Source: Piezodorus guildinii | Taxonomy: Eukaryota; Arthropoda; Insecta; Hemiptera; Pentatomidae | Length of the DNA: 64,000 bases | Assembly: GCA_023052935.1 (NCBI GenBank) | Contig: CM041292.1 | Coordinates: 147,064,439 to 147,128,438, forward strand | Reading direction: 5' to 3' | Position numbers and translations under genes: made by a program | Notes under the pieces: model-generated | The model's database searches: none | Told to the model about the DNA's origin: nothing | Seen by the model: the letters and a program-made list of their open reading frames with translations, nothing else | Part shown: piece by piece, positions 23,290 to 35,284 of the stretch | How the letters are laid out: each line of letters opens with the position of its first letter | Position numbering within the stretch: the stretch's first letter is position 1

Positions 23290-24725
23290 TGTGTGTTGAG
23301 TGCTGCTTTAAAAGTTTCCAATAGCACGGCATAGTCATTTATTATTTCTATGAATGATAAACAGTAAAAAATTAACTATACTCATCCTCTTAGATTTCTC
23401 AAAGGCGTTTGACACGGTTGACCATAGTATCCTTCTTAACAAACTCCAAAATCTTCCAGTATCCAACAGTGCTTTACGCTGGTTTCAATCCTTTCTCTCC
23501 GATCGTTCTCAGTATGTAGTAGTGCCAGATCAACCTCCTTCCAGTACCCTACCTCTATCCTGTGGTGTCCCTCAGGGATCGTCTCTATCTCCTACCCTAT
23601 TCGCTATCTACATTAATGACCTCCCTCTCCATATCAATCACTCTAAATACCACCTCTATGCTGATGATTTCCAAATATACCTCTCCTTCCCACCTTCCGA
23701 CCTATTACTAGCTACAAAAAAATTACAAGAGGACATAAATCAAATAAGCCACTGGGCTGAAGTGAATAAGTTAAAATTAAATGTTGAAAAAACAAAAGCA
23801 ATTGTAATAGGATCCCCTCACCTTCTGAAAACCGTTCCTCATATTCCAACCTTGTTCCTCAATAGTAATCCTATAAAGTTCCACCCTACTGTCCGAAATC
23901 TGGGAGTAACCTTCGATCAATGTCTATCCTTCAAAAATCATATTTCAGAAATCTCTCGACGTACCCTTTCAACCTTAAAGCGACTGTATTCCCTCCGTCA
24001 CCTATTTCCGCTTGAAACCCGAATACTCCTCGTTACCTCCCTAATATTCCCCCACTTCGACTATTGCTGTACGGTATATGGTGGTGTGTCTGGGGATCTC
24101 GAGGTAAAAATAAAACGCTTAATCAATTCCTTTGTTCGCTTCATCTTCGGGGTCCCTAGATACACCTCTGTATCCCAACTTTATGGAGAGTTGAAGTGGC
24201 TTAACCCTTCCAATCGTCGCAAGTATTTCCTTGCGTCATTCCTTTACCAAATTATCCAATCCCGCCGTCCATCATATATTTTTGACCTCCTACAGTTCAA
24301 ATCCTCTGTCCATTCCCGTTCTACACGCTCCAGGCCTTCGAATTTATACAGTACGGCCCACAGAACTGCACATTTCGACAGATCCTTTCTCATTCGATCC
24401 TCCATCCTATGGAATTCTATCCCTTCCTCCATCCGTCACTTCAATTCTCTTTCTACCTTCAAATCCCGCATATTTGATCACTTATTGCACATCCAGGCTC
24501 AATAGAATTCTAAATAAGCTTTTTATTTATTTATTTTTTTATATATATTTTTTTTTTTCATCTCATTTAAATATGTATATTTTATACCATTAATTATTAA
24601 CTTGTTTATATTTAATTAATTTACTCTAAGACTCTAAAGCCCTTTTTTTTGTACATTTTGTATATTTGTTCTAAAGGGACATGTCCCAGAATAATAAAGA
24701 ACTTATTTATTTATTTATTTATTTA
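23290..24725 (+). mobile_element. CR1/Daphne-like LINE, 5'-truncated, open RT frame
   Basis: The frame at 23354-24505 is open for 383 codons and carries the reverse transcriptase from its second block to the end: LILLDFSKAFDTVDH; GVPQGSSLSPTLFAIYINDLP; the catalytic HLYADDFQIYLS; LKLNVEKTKAI; VRNLGVTFD; and the C-terminal block LNPSNRRKYFLASFLYQII, ending near ILWNSIPSSIR. Upstream, in another frame, remains of an ALLKVSN block reach back to about 23290, with a TAG and a one-base shift near 23370, so the open part lacks the N-terminal RT and the endonuclease. The 3' end has a (TTTA)n tail at about 24705-24725. The coding DNA is C/T-rich and unlike its surroundings, suggesting a fairly recent insertion. 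It is still a dead copy. Confidence 0.88.
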
Positions 24726-24894
24726 AAGTGTCTCGAAACAATTATATTTTAAGAACGAAATATTTTATCAGCAATATTTCCATAAGTACTCATGCAAGGA
24801 CAGAATTATATAATGTTGTTTTATGTACGAGGTTTTAACTTCTCTCATGTAAGTCGGAGCTAAAAATAAAGCCAAAGTAATTTCTTTTGAATTT

Positions 24895-25210
24895 TATAAT
24901 AAGTGGTCTTTACAACGGTGAATGCTGCAGAATTATATAGTTTATTTCCCAAATCATACCATTTTAACAATAACCGTAAAAAAAAACAATCAGTATTTCG
25001 GGAATACGTACGAGTGATTTTTATTTGAATTTTTCAGGTGATGCTTTTTGTAAATCTGTCTTATTTATAAAAATATATTCGTGATCATTCCCAAATAATA
25101 TGTTGTTTTTATGATGTAGTGAATTCCTTGGGAATTCTGTAGTATCCTGTCAATTTAATGATAAAAAAAACTTAAAGATTATGATGAACATCAACTAACC
25201 TTCTATTCTA
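24895..25210. repeat. 316-bp direct repeat, left copy
   Basis: From TATAATAAGTGGTC to CTATTCTA, this repeats at 26145-26458 with about ten differences by eye (roughly 97% identical). The two copies lie exactly at the two ends of the LINE fragment 25211-26144. They lack LTR-like TG...CA ends and appear nowhere else in the window. Confidence 0.9.
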
Positions 25211-26144
25211 ATAATAATAATAATAATAAATCTCTTTATTTGTTTTCGGGCTAGCCCATACAAATGGAGTTGAGTTGTATAAAACAGATAAACATAAATC
25301 AAAGAAATCTATTACAACTGTACTAAACAAAATACGCTTCAAAAACAAATACATAATAAAAGGCAAAATAAATTGTAACTATATAAATATTAAACAAAAA
25401 CATAATAAAAGGCAAAATAAATTGTAACTGTATAAATATTAAACAAATAAATCAATCATAAATAGTTTAACAAATTCAATTATTGGTATTTTAGTAATGT
25501 GCTTAAATTATTCTTGAATAGACAGATACAAATTTCTTAGCTTTAAACACTCTGCTACATAATAAAATAAATTTTCAAATTGCTTTTTATTTTCTATTTG
25601 CAACAAAAGTTGTACTATGAGGTCATTGTCAGACATATTTCCAATATACGTCCTCAAGTACTTATTTCTGGACGGGGAGTAAACAGGGCATTGCAACAAA
25701 AAATGATTTAAATCTTCTGGTTCGCCTGAATTACAAATAGGGCATTCAACGCTATTATCTGAATAACCATTTTTGAATCCGTAACTGGTAACTTTCAGTT
25801 TATTGGGTTGACATAGTCTTAGTTGACTGATCAATCTATGTTTCCTCATAGGTCCCTTTAATTTCAAATAATATTCCCCCATATTTAAGCTACTAATTTT
25901 CCTAAAATTAGGATTAAACTTTGAATGCAAAATAGCCTGAATATCTAGGGAAAGATTATGATTATTGAATTTTTCAACAGCGTTATTTAATTCTCTTTCA
26001 AATAAGGCTTTACTTTTGATATTTAATATGTCAGCCGCGTCTATAATTAACAATTTATTAGTAAGTTGCCTATACCAATTGTACCTCACATCGACCCTCT
26101 GGTTCAAGGAATATTTTTTTTAAATGTTATTATTATTATTATAT
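25211..26144 (-). mobile_element. LINE 3' fragment, CCHC-tailed, between long direct repeats
   Basis: The minus-strand frame at 26107-25508 (199 codons) is the C-terminal part of a LINE ORF. It has YNWYRQL, a long spacer, then the finger CPICNSGEPEDLNHFLLQC followed by PVYSPSRNKYL and a final helix. The same architecture occurs at 4652-5290 and, more briefly, at 31512-31748. The 3' untranslated region has a 34-bp-spaced internal repeat (ACATAATAAAAGGCAAAATA twice, near 25350 and 25400) and ends in an (ATT)n tail. The reverse transcriptase is absent. The frame is intact up to the truncation point, so the insertion is fairly young. Confidence 0.85.
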
Positions 26145-26458
26145 TATAATAAGTGGTCTTTACAACGGTGAATGTAGCAGAATTATATAGTTTATTTCCC
26201 AAATCAGACCATTTTATCAATAACCGTAAAAAAAAACAATCAGTATTTCGGGAATACGTACGAGTGATTTTTATTTGAATTTTTCAGGTGATGCTTTTTG
26301 TAAATCTGTCTTATTTATAAAAATATATTCGTGATCATTCACAAATAATATGTTGTTTTTATGATGTAGTGAATTCCTTGGGAATTCTGTGGTATCCTGT
26401 CATTTAATGAAAAAAAAACTTAAAGATTATGATGAACATCAACTAACCATCTATTCTA
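26145..26458. repeat. 316-bp direct repeat, right copy
   Basis: Second copy of 24895-25210, two bases shorter through small indels near 26401-26412. It continues into unrelated sequence after CTATTCTA. Confidence 0.9.
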
Positions 26459-26459
26459 T

Positions 26460-26900
26460 TTTATTCATTATTCACACTTTGGTATATGATGTTACCTTCC
26501 AATATCAAGTACGTCTATGATGTGACATTTTTGTTTTCATATTATTTCATAAATAATAGTTATATTATTTTATACCTTGGATATATATTATTTTGGACAA
26601 TACCTTCATGATTAATTGACCTGAAACTCACGGTTGTAGTACGATACGATAAACTATAATATACTATTAAATACCTAAAGCGTTTATAAGATAAGAATAT
26701 TTTAAATCATACTCACGGCATAAACTCAATTAGCAGTAGCAGTTACAGGGCATTGAGGTATATGTTGCTTGCTTGGATGTACAGTATGAAGTTCTCCGCT
26801 CCTAGCTTAAATGATTTTAAGCCATACTATTTTAATGATTCGGTGAGTTAGGACTCTGCATCCAACAGGGAGCTAAGCCAGATTATCATTAACAATTTTT
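26460..26900. other. AT-rich stretch, no gene recognised
   Basis: No domain or RNA gene seen. A CGGTGAGTTAGG near 26840 resembles a splice donor but has no coding frame attached. Confidence 0.4.
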
Positions 26901-26904
26901 ATAC

Positions 26905-26990
26905 TTTTACTTTCACTCACCTACGTATGAAATATACAGTAAGGGAAAGTATTGCGATCATGAAATTTTTCGAATTGTTGTTGTTTTGGT
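26905..26990 (+). repeat. Repeat B start fragment
   Basis: ACTTTTACTTTCACTCACCT followed by AGTAAGGGAAAGTATTGCGAT matches the left end of repeat B at 58238, showing that the family is dispersed. It breaks off after about 80 bp. Confidence 0.65.
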
Positions 26991-26999
26991 TTTAAGGGC

Positions 27000-29400
27000 A
27001 AAAAACTGCGAGTGGTTATTATTGCCGAAAACATCTTCAGAAGACGATTAACTTACCTATGATGAGGAGAAAAAATAAAAAATAAAAATAAAATAAATGT
27101 AAATTGTGAGTAAAATATCAAAAAGTGCGTAAAGTAGCCTGAATGTGTTAAATGAGGTAAATATAAACGAATGTTCTTCACCAATTGAATGACACCGTCG
27201 ACGGCCCGATCACTAGCGCTCAATGCCTCCGAGACTTTACATGGTACGCAACATTTTACAAATTCCCTACCAAAACGAGGACACTCTTCAAAAATATCAC
27301 TTACTGTGAGAGTCACTTTACACAGTTGACATCGAGGTGGATCCCTTCGTGCCATGAGGTGCTCATGAGTGAAATGGCAGTGTCCTATTCTCAGGCGGGC
27401 GATAACTACCTCCTCACGCCTGCACTTTCTTGATGATGAGACCCAGCAGCTGATGGTCGGTTTGACATTTTTCAATTTGTTGTTTTCAAGAGTGGTCCAA
27501 GACTGTTGCCACTCATCTATGATCTTCGCGTTTATTGGCTGAAACAGCTTATATGATGAAATGAAAGAGGGAGTTATTTCTACTAGTGAATGTGCCTCTG
27601 TTGCTTCTTTGTCGACTTCCTCATTCCCTAATATTCCAGAATGACTGGGAATCTAAAATAATTTTTTTTTTTTTTTTTTGAGACGTCCTCTAGCTGTTTG
27701 ATTGCGAAGTGGACCTCCTCTACAATAGGGTTTGCTGAGAATGGATTGAAAATGGCTCTGATAGCACTGAGCGAGTCAGAACAAATGATTACTGACTTTT
27801 CTAATGTTGTTCTAGATAGATGAACTGCTTTTAGAATAGCTGTCAATTCGGCAGTGAAAACACTACAAGTACTATCAAATTTGTACTTGTGAGTTTGGTC
27901 GCCGTCTAATACAGCGCATGACGTCGATTCAATTGTTTTAGAACCATCGGTATAAATGATTTTGTTATACTGATATTTATTAAGTTCTGTAAGGAAATTT
28001 TGAGATATTTCTTGTGGGAAACACTCTTTTTCCTTAGAAACTTTTAACATTTCACAGTTGACGTGAGGAGGTGACACTGTCCATGATGGTAGCTTTTTCT
28101 CTGGTTTTGTGAAATGATGCTGCACCAATTCAGAAATAACCCATCTCATTCGATACCAGAGAGGAAGAGAGGAATTTTTCATATTTTCCAGCATTTTCAT
28201 GTTGAAATAAGGAACTGTAAGCAGGGTTGTCTGGTTGTGTGTACATTTTAGTGATATATTTAGCAGCGAGTTTTTGGCGTCGATACGATAGAGGCAGAAC
28301 TCCTGCATCAACACAAAGACTGTTCACTGGGCTAGTTCTAAAAGCTCCGGTTGATGGCGTATGCCGGCATGGTGGACTGCACTAATTTCTTAATCTTATT
28401 TTGAGAAGCAGAGGAAAAGATGAGCAACCGTGATCTAGTTTAGTGAGTAGCAATGCTCGTAGATGCGGAGCATTGTTTCTGAACCCCATCTGGTGTTTCC
28501 CATTTCTTCAGATTTTTAATCTACTCGCGGTCTTAGAACGAAGTTGATCTATATGGACGGACTAGGTTAGCTTACTATCAAGATATAGACCTAAAAACGA
28601 ACATGATTAGAGTAGACCAGAGGAATATATTAAATTTGACTTGTGGTGGAATACCTCGATTCTTTGGCGATTAAAGTGACGCAACACGTTTTACTTGTTG
28701 AGAACTTGAACGCTGTCTTTGTGACCACGATGCTAATTTATCAACTGTACTTTGAAGACTCGTCTTGAGTTTTGAAGATCACGTGATTTACAAAGAACAG
28801 CAAATAAGTAGCCAGTGACGTAAGGAGTTAAACCAGTCAGTGATTGTTCGAATTGCGATAGAGAACAAGGTAGTACTCGATACAGAACCTTGGGTACACC
28901 GCTACAAACAATTTTTTTTGGCAGATGTGTTCCGCCGACCATTACCCTATAAGACCTTGTTCCAAGGAAGCCTTTGATGAAGTTGGTGAGATTTCCTCTT
29001 ACTCACCATTGATCTAATTGCTGAAGGATACTAGACTGACGGTATCAAAGGCGTTTTTATGTCAAAGAATATTCCCACTGCGTGTTCTTTGTTTACAAAT
29101 GCATCTTGGGTTTCCCTAGTTATACGAACTAGGTTTTCGATGTGAACGTTTCTTGCGAAACCACACTGTAAGTTGTCTTGTGCTTTTCATTTCTCTAATA
29201 ACCATATAAGGCGTTTTTACTTAATTTCGTTACTTATTTTAAATGCTTACCCAAATTGTCGGATCTCAGTAATTTATTACCTGAGTAACTATTGTAAACC
29301 TCAACTAATAGTGTACCGTCTCTCATCTTTTTTATGTTTGACCTCTCCTCTAAACCATAAATAGCTTTAGCTATAAGAAGGGCGGCATTTTTTAAATGAC
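27000..29400 (-). mobile_element. I-like LINE with RNase H domain, decayed
   Basis: The minus strand, 5' to 3': a badly decayed reverse transcriptase (about 29150-28500; a CSGVPKVLYRVLPCS remnant of the GVPQGSVLS-type block near 28890); then a 228-codon frame at 28314-27628 with an RNase H domain carrying the expected acidic residues (YTDGSK, AELTAILKA, CSDSLSAI); then, after a frameshift near a T run at 27660-27680, the remains of the last RNase H block (PVILEY in place of PSHSG-x-LGNE); and a C-terminal frame at 27475-27053 with RLRIGHCHFTHEHLM and a finger CQLCKVTLTVSDIFEEC. The combined RT, RNase H and RLRIGH-THxHLM end is typical of the I superfamily. In the finger the expected His is replaced by Asp. 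The copy is non-functional. Confidence 0.82.
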
Positions 29401-30310
29401 CGTCTATCATTGAGATGTGAGAACCTTTTAAAAGCGGTTAAAGAGTTGTTAATTAATATCTGTGTGTGAGGAGTCCGAAATTGTGATCAAGAGGGTTTAT
29501 GGTTATTGTTTTTCGCATTTTATCTGGTAGAAACTGGCATTGTGGATAATTAACTAAATAAAATATATAGATTTAACGCAATTTAAGGAACGAAAATGAC
29601 CCGTTAGATGTAGGAGAAAAGCAATGAACTGCAAGGCAACAATTAACAAACAACTAAATGATATAAGTAATAAAAGACAAAGAATCAGAAATATAAATTA
29701 AACTAGATTAACGAAAACTAGACAGAGTTAGATAGACAATAAGCTAGATAAGATATAAATGGAATAAAAATATGAAAATAGATTAATTAGAAAAATATTA
29801 AATACAAAATTAATCTTATAGACTTATTTAATAAGAAAAACTAACTTACTCGGTAATAAAATAAAGAAATAAACGGAACTTAACCTAGGTTGTTAAAAAG
29901 AGGAAGTGATGAAAAGAAACAGTAAAGAATTACTAAAAATATATCTATGGATAAAAGACGAAAAATTAGAAATAACATAAAAAAGGTGAGAAATGATCCC
30001 TAGTTCAACAAATAAAATAATATTAAACGAATTCAAATAAAAAACTTAAAGCTAGTTAAATGATAATAATAATAAAATATAAATTGAGTGATATGAAAAT
30101 TTGATTAAACAATAAATTTGTAATAGAAATGATGTATAGAAGCTTATCTATCGCTGGATAGCATCCGCTGTCGGCGCGGCTTCTCAAGGTATTATAGTTG
30201 TCACACTATCAAAGGTACCGAAAACTTCAAAGAACGCACACCGCGATGTGAACTCCAGGAAGGTTGACACAAGACTAAATCTTTCGAATTTCAGTGTTCT
30301 ACCCTTTTGG
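29400..30310. other. A-rich, low-complexity stretch
   Basis: A long run of A-rich, G-poor sequence (about 29560-30130) with many short TAAATAAA-like words and no coding frame. A short GC-richer patch at 30145-30260 was not identified. Confidence 0.45.
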
Positions 30311-30316
30311 GATCAC

Positions 30317-30591
30317 TTGTAGCAGGGTGGCTAGCGTAACAGCCTCCCATGCTAAAGGTCACGGGTTCAAACCCGCAGGTGGTCTTAGGATTTTTTAATG
30401 GGAGTAAAAAATCCTTAGTTACGCCGTCCTTCGGAGGGGACGTTAAAAGCTGATCCCTACCTGTGCGATATCAGGTACTCGTTAAAAATCCCTATCCTAA
30501 TAATACCTGGATAGGCAAAATTTAGGACTCCCACTGTAGCATCGTCCGATTAGCCATAGTAGCATAAAGTGACATTAAATAAATAAACAAA
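30317..30591 (+). repeat. SINE-B copy, tRNA-derived, well preserved
   Basis: Head: GCAGGGTGGCTAGCGTAAC (box A) and CACGGGTTCAAACCCGC (box B in a perfect T-arm stem). The body shares TCCTTAGTTACGCCGTCCTT and CCTGGATAGGC with the copy at 11283. It ends TAAATAAATAAAC. The head suggests descent from a tRNA gene, but the 5' part does not fold into a full cloverleaf by eye. Confidence 0.85.
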
Positions 30592-30793
30592 CATGTTCTA
30601 CGGAACATTTATACGCAAATGTTTTATTTAAAATCATATGCCCATATTTATATAAGATAGATCATAGAAATAATATGATTCATGGCTTTGAATTATAAAT
30701 ATTTACTTGAAATCCTATTAAAGACATTTATTGTTTCATATTATTCCCGTAATGATTAATGCATATTTCGAATTTTCAAAATTATTTATTTAA

Positions 30794-33117
30794 CAATCTG
30801 GTGCGCGCTACACACGACTTTAACTTACCTCCGTTATCAAGAGAAATTTAAATAGTTTTTAAGAATTTTTAAATACACTTAGAGATAAAAATAAATTGTT
30901 AAATAATTATTTCCATTGAATTTCAAAAGAAACATTTATTACATAATCTCTTAAACTATTATAATATATGGCAATCAGTTAGTTTTTTCGGCTTTTCATA
31001 ACTCTTCATTAACTTTTACAATTTTGTGTATTAGTTAATAATTTGTCTAAAATCATTTGCTTTCCAACGGTCTATAGATAGATAGATAGATAGATAGATA
31101 AATGTGTTTTATTTATAAATTTTACATTTGTCTTTACATTTGTCTAGAGAACACAAAATACTGGCATGGATTTCCGTCTGCCAGGAAGTTGGTTTATTTA
31201 TATACATTATTAATAAACAAAAGTATAAGCTTACAATAACAAACAAAAAATAAATAAATATTACACATTATTGTAAAAAGATAGAGGGATAATCTTTGTT
31301 TCCCAAATAGAATAAACAAAATATAATTACACTTTATCTGTGGCAACATATTCTCTGTTTATTTAATTATTGTAATTGAATTCCTTTATTAAAAAGCTTC
31401 TGTAGTTAACAGCACATTTCATAAATTTATACAGTGAGTTCCAATTAATTCCATTCAAAATGTCTATTATTTTGTTTTCAGTCAAAAATACTTTCTCCAA
31501 AATACTTTTTCCTAAAATGAATTAAATGCCGTACATTTACCTAAAAAATGAATTATATTTTCGTCCTCCTTACTGTTACAAATTGAGCATGTGTAAACTA
31601 TTTCCCTCATCCATCGTTTACAATTTAGGGATATCATTTCGGCTCTTGTATTAAAAACTATTCTTATTAATTCTATATTGTTTTTGTCATTAATGTAGTT
31701 TACACCATAATCTAGCTTCTTATAAATTAGATGGTGTTCGGCACCCATAACGGAATCACTAGTTCTTTTTTAAAATTTTCCTTGGCTGCAGCTATTATAT
31801 TAATCATTTGACTATTCCACCTCGCCACCGATACGAACTCCCTATCAAATAGACAGCCTAAATCTTCTGCTAGTTTTACCCATTCGTTTAGCCAGCTACA
31901 ATTTTTATTTTTCATACCATCAAGAGCTATAATTTTAGGTAAGCGTACATCACTATAGTTTAAAATTTTTATAATATAATTTAAATGCAAACTTCTTGTA
32001 CTAAAACACAATAGATCCCTGTCCGTTTCCAGGTACAACATGTAGTTAGGTGTGTTCTTTGGTAAGTTAAAAAGTTTCTTCAAAAATAATCTATGAATAG
32101 TTTCTAATTGTTGGTAATTATGGTATCCCCAAAATTGCGCTCCATAGTACATTACAGATTCCACCACCGCCTGAAATACTTTATACTTGGCCGATATCGG
32201 AACATGTTTATTAATGAATACGTTACTCCAGATACTATTGATACTTAACTTGGCAGTCTGTACTTTTTCTTTAAAATGCTCATGAAGTGATAGATTATCA
32301 GATATTGTCAGACCCAAATATTTATACTTCCTCACTGCCTCCATCTCTTCTCCCTTATACCACCATTTATATTTTATTTTGGGTCTTCTCCTTTTCGCTT
32401 GACCAAAAATCATTATTTTTGATTTAGAAACATTCAGAGCTAATTTCCATTTATCCAAGTACATCTCTAATCGTGATATTATTTCTCTTAGTTTAAACGG
32501 CGAATCCAACGGTCTATATTACAGTTTATATATTCATAAACACCAAAATTGCATAAAAAAATATGTTTGGTCTTTTCTCTTTCAGTTGGATATCGTATTT
32601 GTTCAAATTATATACTTATCAGTACTAAATAGAAGATATAGTTGTTTTTCTAGATTCTACAAAATCAATGGTACTTAAGAAAAAGAAAATTTAAATAATC
32701 GGCATTTAAGCCCTGTCTGACTAATTCAATCAGAATGAAACATACATGATATAAAGCCCATTAATTTTCACAACGATAATGGGAGTTTAATTAAAATCCG
32801 TTTTTAGAGTTTAGAGCCGTTTTTGTGAAAATCGTAAAAAGGTGGTAAATGTATGGTATATAGTGGCTCTTCATGTTTGCTGATTTTGATGAAAATGTTG
32901 CGGTAACATCTCGGGCATATAGTTGTCGTAAATGTGAAATTTCAGTACTTTACGACTTTTCGCATTCGTGCTAGACACACTGACTCTTTCCGGGACTTGG
33001 TTATTTGTACTCAGGGGACCATAAAATGTGTATTTCCGGTGAAAACTGGAATACTAAAATTTTCATGATACTTATAAAAGCAATACTTTCCCTCATTATA
33101 TATTTCATACATGGGTC
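30794..33117 (-). repeat. Repeat B copy, split by a LINE insertion
   Basis: 30794-31076 and 32519-33117 together match the roughly 0.9-1.0-kb repeat at 39077-39960 along its whole length, in the same orientation (AATCTGGTGC at the left, the ATTGCGAT-type end at the right). A LINE sits between the two halves. Repeat B has no long open frame. Its two ends carry ACTTTCACTTAC-like words in inverted orientation. Confidence 0.85.
31077..32504 (-). mobile_element. LINE, 5'-truncated, (GATA)n tail, inside repeat B
   Basis: Exact borders come from the 14-bp target-site duplication TCCAACGGTCTATA at 31063-31076 and 32505-32518. The minus strand encodes the end of a reverse transcriptase: DKWKLALNVSKSKIMIFG, then YKYLGLTISDNLSLHEHF, a YYGAQFWGY block, and a C-terminal region (32509-31727, 260 codons). 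After a frame change a CCHC finger follows, CSICNSKEDENIIHFLGKC (31748-31512). It ends in a (TATC)n tail in sense orientation. Architecture and finger are shared with 4090-5324 and 25211-26144. The catalytic palm is missing, so the copy is dead on arrival. Confidence 0.88.
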
Positions 33118-33399
33118 ATTGAAAGTAAAAATAAATGTAAGCATTATCATTCCGAAATCTAAGTTCTCTTAAATTAGTCAAGTGGAGTTTATTTGACTCC
33201 ATTAATTAATTATATTCTCAGCTGTAAATTTCTCGGATTTGGTTTCTCCAGGAATGATATAAATTTATGAAAATCGCTAGAGAAAACCTAAGATAAAGCA
33301 ATAGCTAAAAGCCGATGTTGATTTGAAATTTTCCCGTTATATGCATTAAATAAGACAATTAAGAAGAAATAGACGTTTAAAGACAAGGCTTCTTACACG

Positions 33400-33560
33400 C
33401 CTCAACTAAATTGGCTGAAGGCTGATGAGTTTAGAGCTCGGCCCTAGAAAGTAATTCGATTCCCGCCCAATCCTTTTTGCCAGATCCTCTTGGGGATATC
33501 CCCTCGCCTATCCATTACTCTTGTTAAGTCTTCATCGGCTGCACTGGCTCCTGTGGCTGC
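33400..33560 (+). repeat. Possible tRNA-derived SINE fragment
   Basis: TTGGCTGAAGGCTGATGAGT, followed after about 30 bases by AATTCGATTCCCGCCC, resembles boxes A and B. The following GC-richer body (GATCCTCTTGGGGATATCCC) was not found elsewhere in the window, so this is a weaker call. Confidence 0.35.
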
Positions 33561-33729
33561 CCGGTCCTATCAGGTTCTCACACTGATAGCATGGTAGTTT
33601 CTTAAGTAGAGGGACTATAATATGTTTATCAATGAGTATGTTAAGTAATATATAAATAAATACGTTTATTTTTGAGTGAGTGATTGTTAAAAAAAAATGG
33701 AACTTTCTTTCGCAGGACTTCATTTAATA

Positions 33730-35170
33730 CTCGTATGCCAATGCAACAACGCTAGTTATATGGACATATGATTGTAGAACATAAGTTATGAGCATTCAAT
33801 CGTCTTCGTCCCTGATCCCCTTGCTCAAAGTACACGGCCTAAAATAAAATATAAAAATATTATAATTAGTTGCATGTAGGATAAAATAATAATAAAAACT
33901 TTATTCTGCAACTATGTTCTTAAAGAATAACATTGTTGTACAGTACAATTTAATATAACATATCTGGTCGAGAGTTTAATAGGGCTCATACTTTTTTTAC
34001 AAACATGCGAGCATTTTTTTTTTTTTTTTAAACCTACATATATGTACAAAAGACATAGATTTAAAAAAAAAAAAAAAAAAAGGAAGAGAAAGAAAAAATT
34101 AACTAATTTTTTCACAACGCTAGAATTTAGGAAAAATTGGTAATTATGCCTTACATTAAAAGTAGATATGGATTGAAATGCAAATTTACATTTGCTTAGC
34201 GTCGTTTGGATGCCAGAATATGTTAGAAAAGGTTGGATTTGAATGAAAGAAGGAAAGAATCATGATGAACAGGATTAGGTGGGGAATTCCAGAGCAGACA
34301 AAAAATGAAAAACAAAAGATTTAAGTCTGTAGGTTGGAATATAAAGGTCAGAACACATACATTTTTAAAAGTAGACTTTTTTTTTTAACAAACAGATTAA
34401 AAATTCCGAACAGTAACTTAAAGTGTTGTCATGTTTTAAACTTGCATTGTCTTAATAGAATATCAACCGGTCATAATAGATCACACCGGAAAATTAATTT
34501 TAATCGCTTTGGTTTTAAATGATTCATTCAGTTTTCGAATAATCAATAACAATCACCAAAGTCAATCTTAAGCTTGTCAAAACTTCAGCAAATAAAACCT
34601 ATGAAAGTTTATGTACTGATTTTTTTAATAATGTCGAGCATAGGAGTCAGGAACAGATTTTAGGTTTAAAATAAGACCAGTTTCAGAAATTCTTTTGATC
34701 AGGAAGAATCACCTTAAAAATGTTATAAATTTCGTTTTATTCTAACCATGTATGTATGTGATTTGAAATGCAAACTATTTAATTTCACCGTGATTTACAT
34801 ATTTTGTACAACAATTATTTTTACTCTTCGCTATATTTCTTATTTATATTTTCTATATAAAAGATGGGAGGATTTTGGTATTCAGATTTAATGCACAGTG
34901 GGACAGGTTGTATTGTTTTTTCAGAAAAAGTTTTCAAGCAGAATTTGTTTTTTTATAATAATAATAGTAATAGTGGAGGTTTGTGCGTAAATAAATGTGT
35001 GCTCTAGGCTTTTCTTAAGTGAATTTTATTTTGAAAATCATGGATTAAAAAAATAAGTTAAAAATGTTTTAATGAAAAAAAAAAATTAATTACCCACACT
35101 TTTATAGACCATTAAATCGTTCTTGCTGAGATGCGGGTGTAGGCTCGACGGACAAATCTTGTTGCAACGT
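33730..35170. other. AT-rich stretch with A/T homopolymers
   Basis: T run at 34013-34030 and A run at 34063-34081. No recognisable gene or known repeat end. Confidence 0.4.
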
Positions 35171-35284
35171 TTATCAAATTATTAAAAAAAACGCTGCAAA
35201 TTATTACACAACAGCTTATTATTTCCAAATTACTATATTAGGGTTTAACTGCTTATATATCTCTGAATAGCTGCTAATCTTTTC

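Noticed and set aside
24231..24593. 120-codon plus-strand frame overlapping the CR1-like RT
   Set aside because: An alternative frame of the C/T-rich LINE coding region; the RT frame explains the sequence.
24895..26458. LTR retrotransposon reading of the 316-bp direct repeats
   Set aside because: There are no TG...CA ends, no primer-binding site or polypurine tract, and the interior is a non-LTR LINE fragment.
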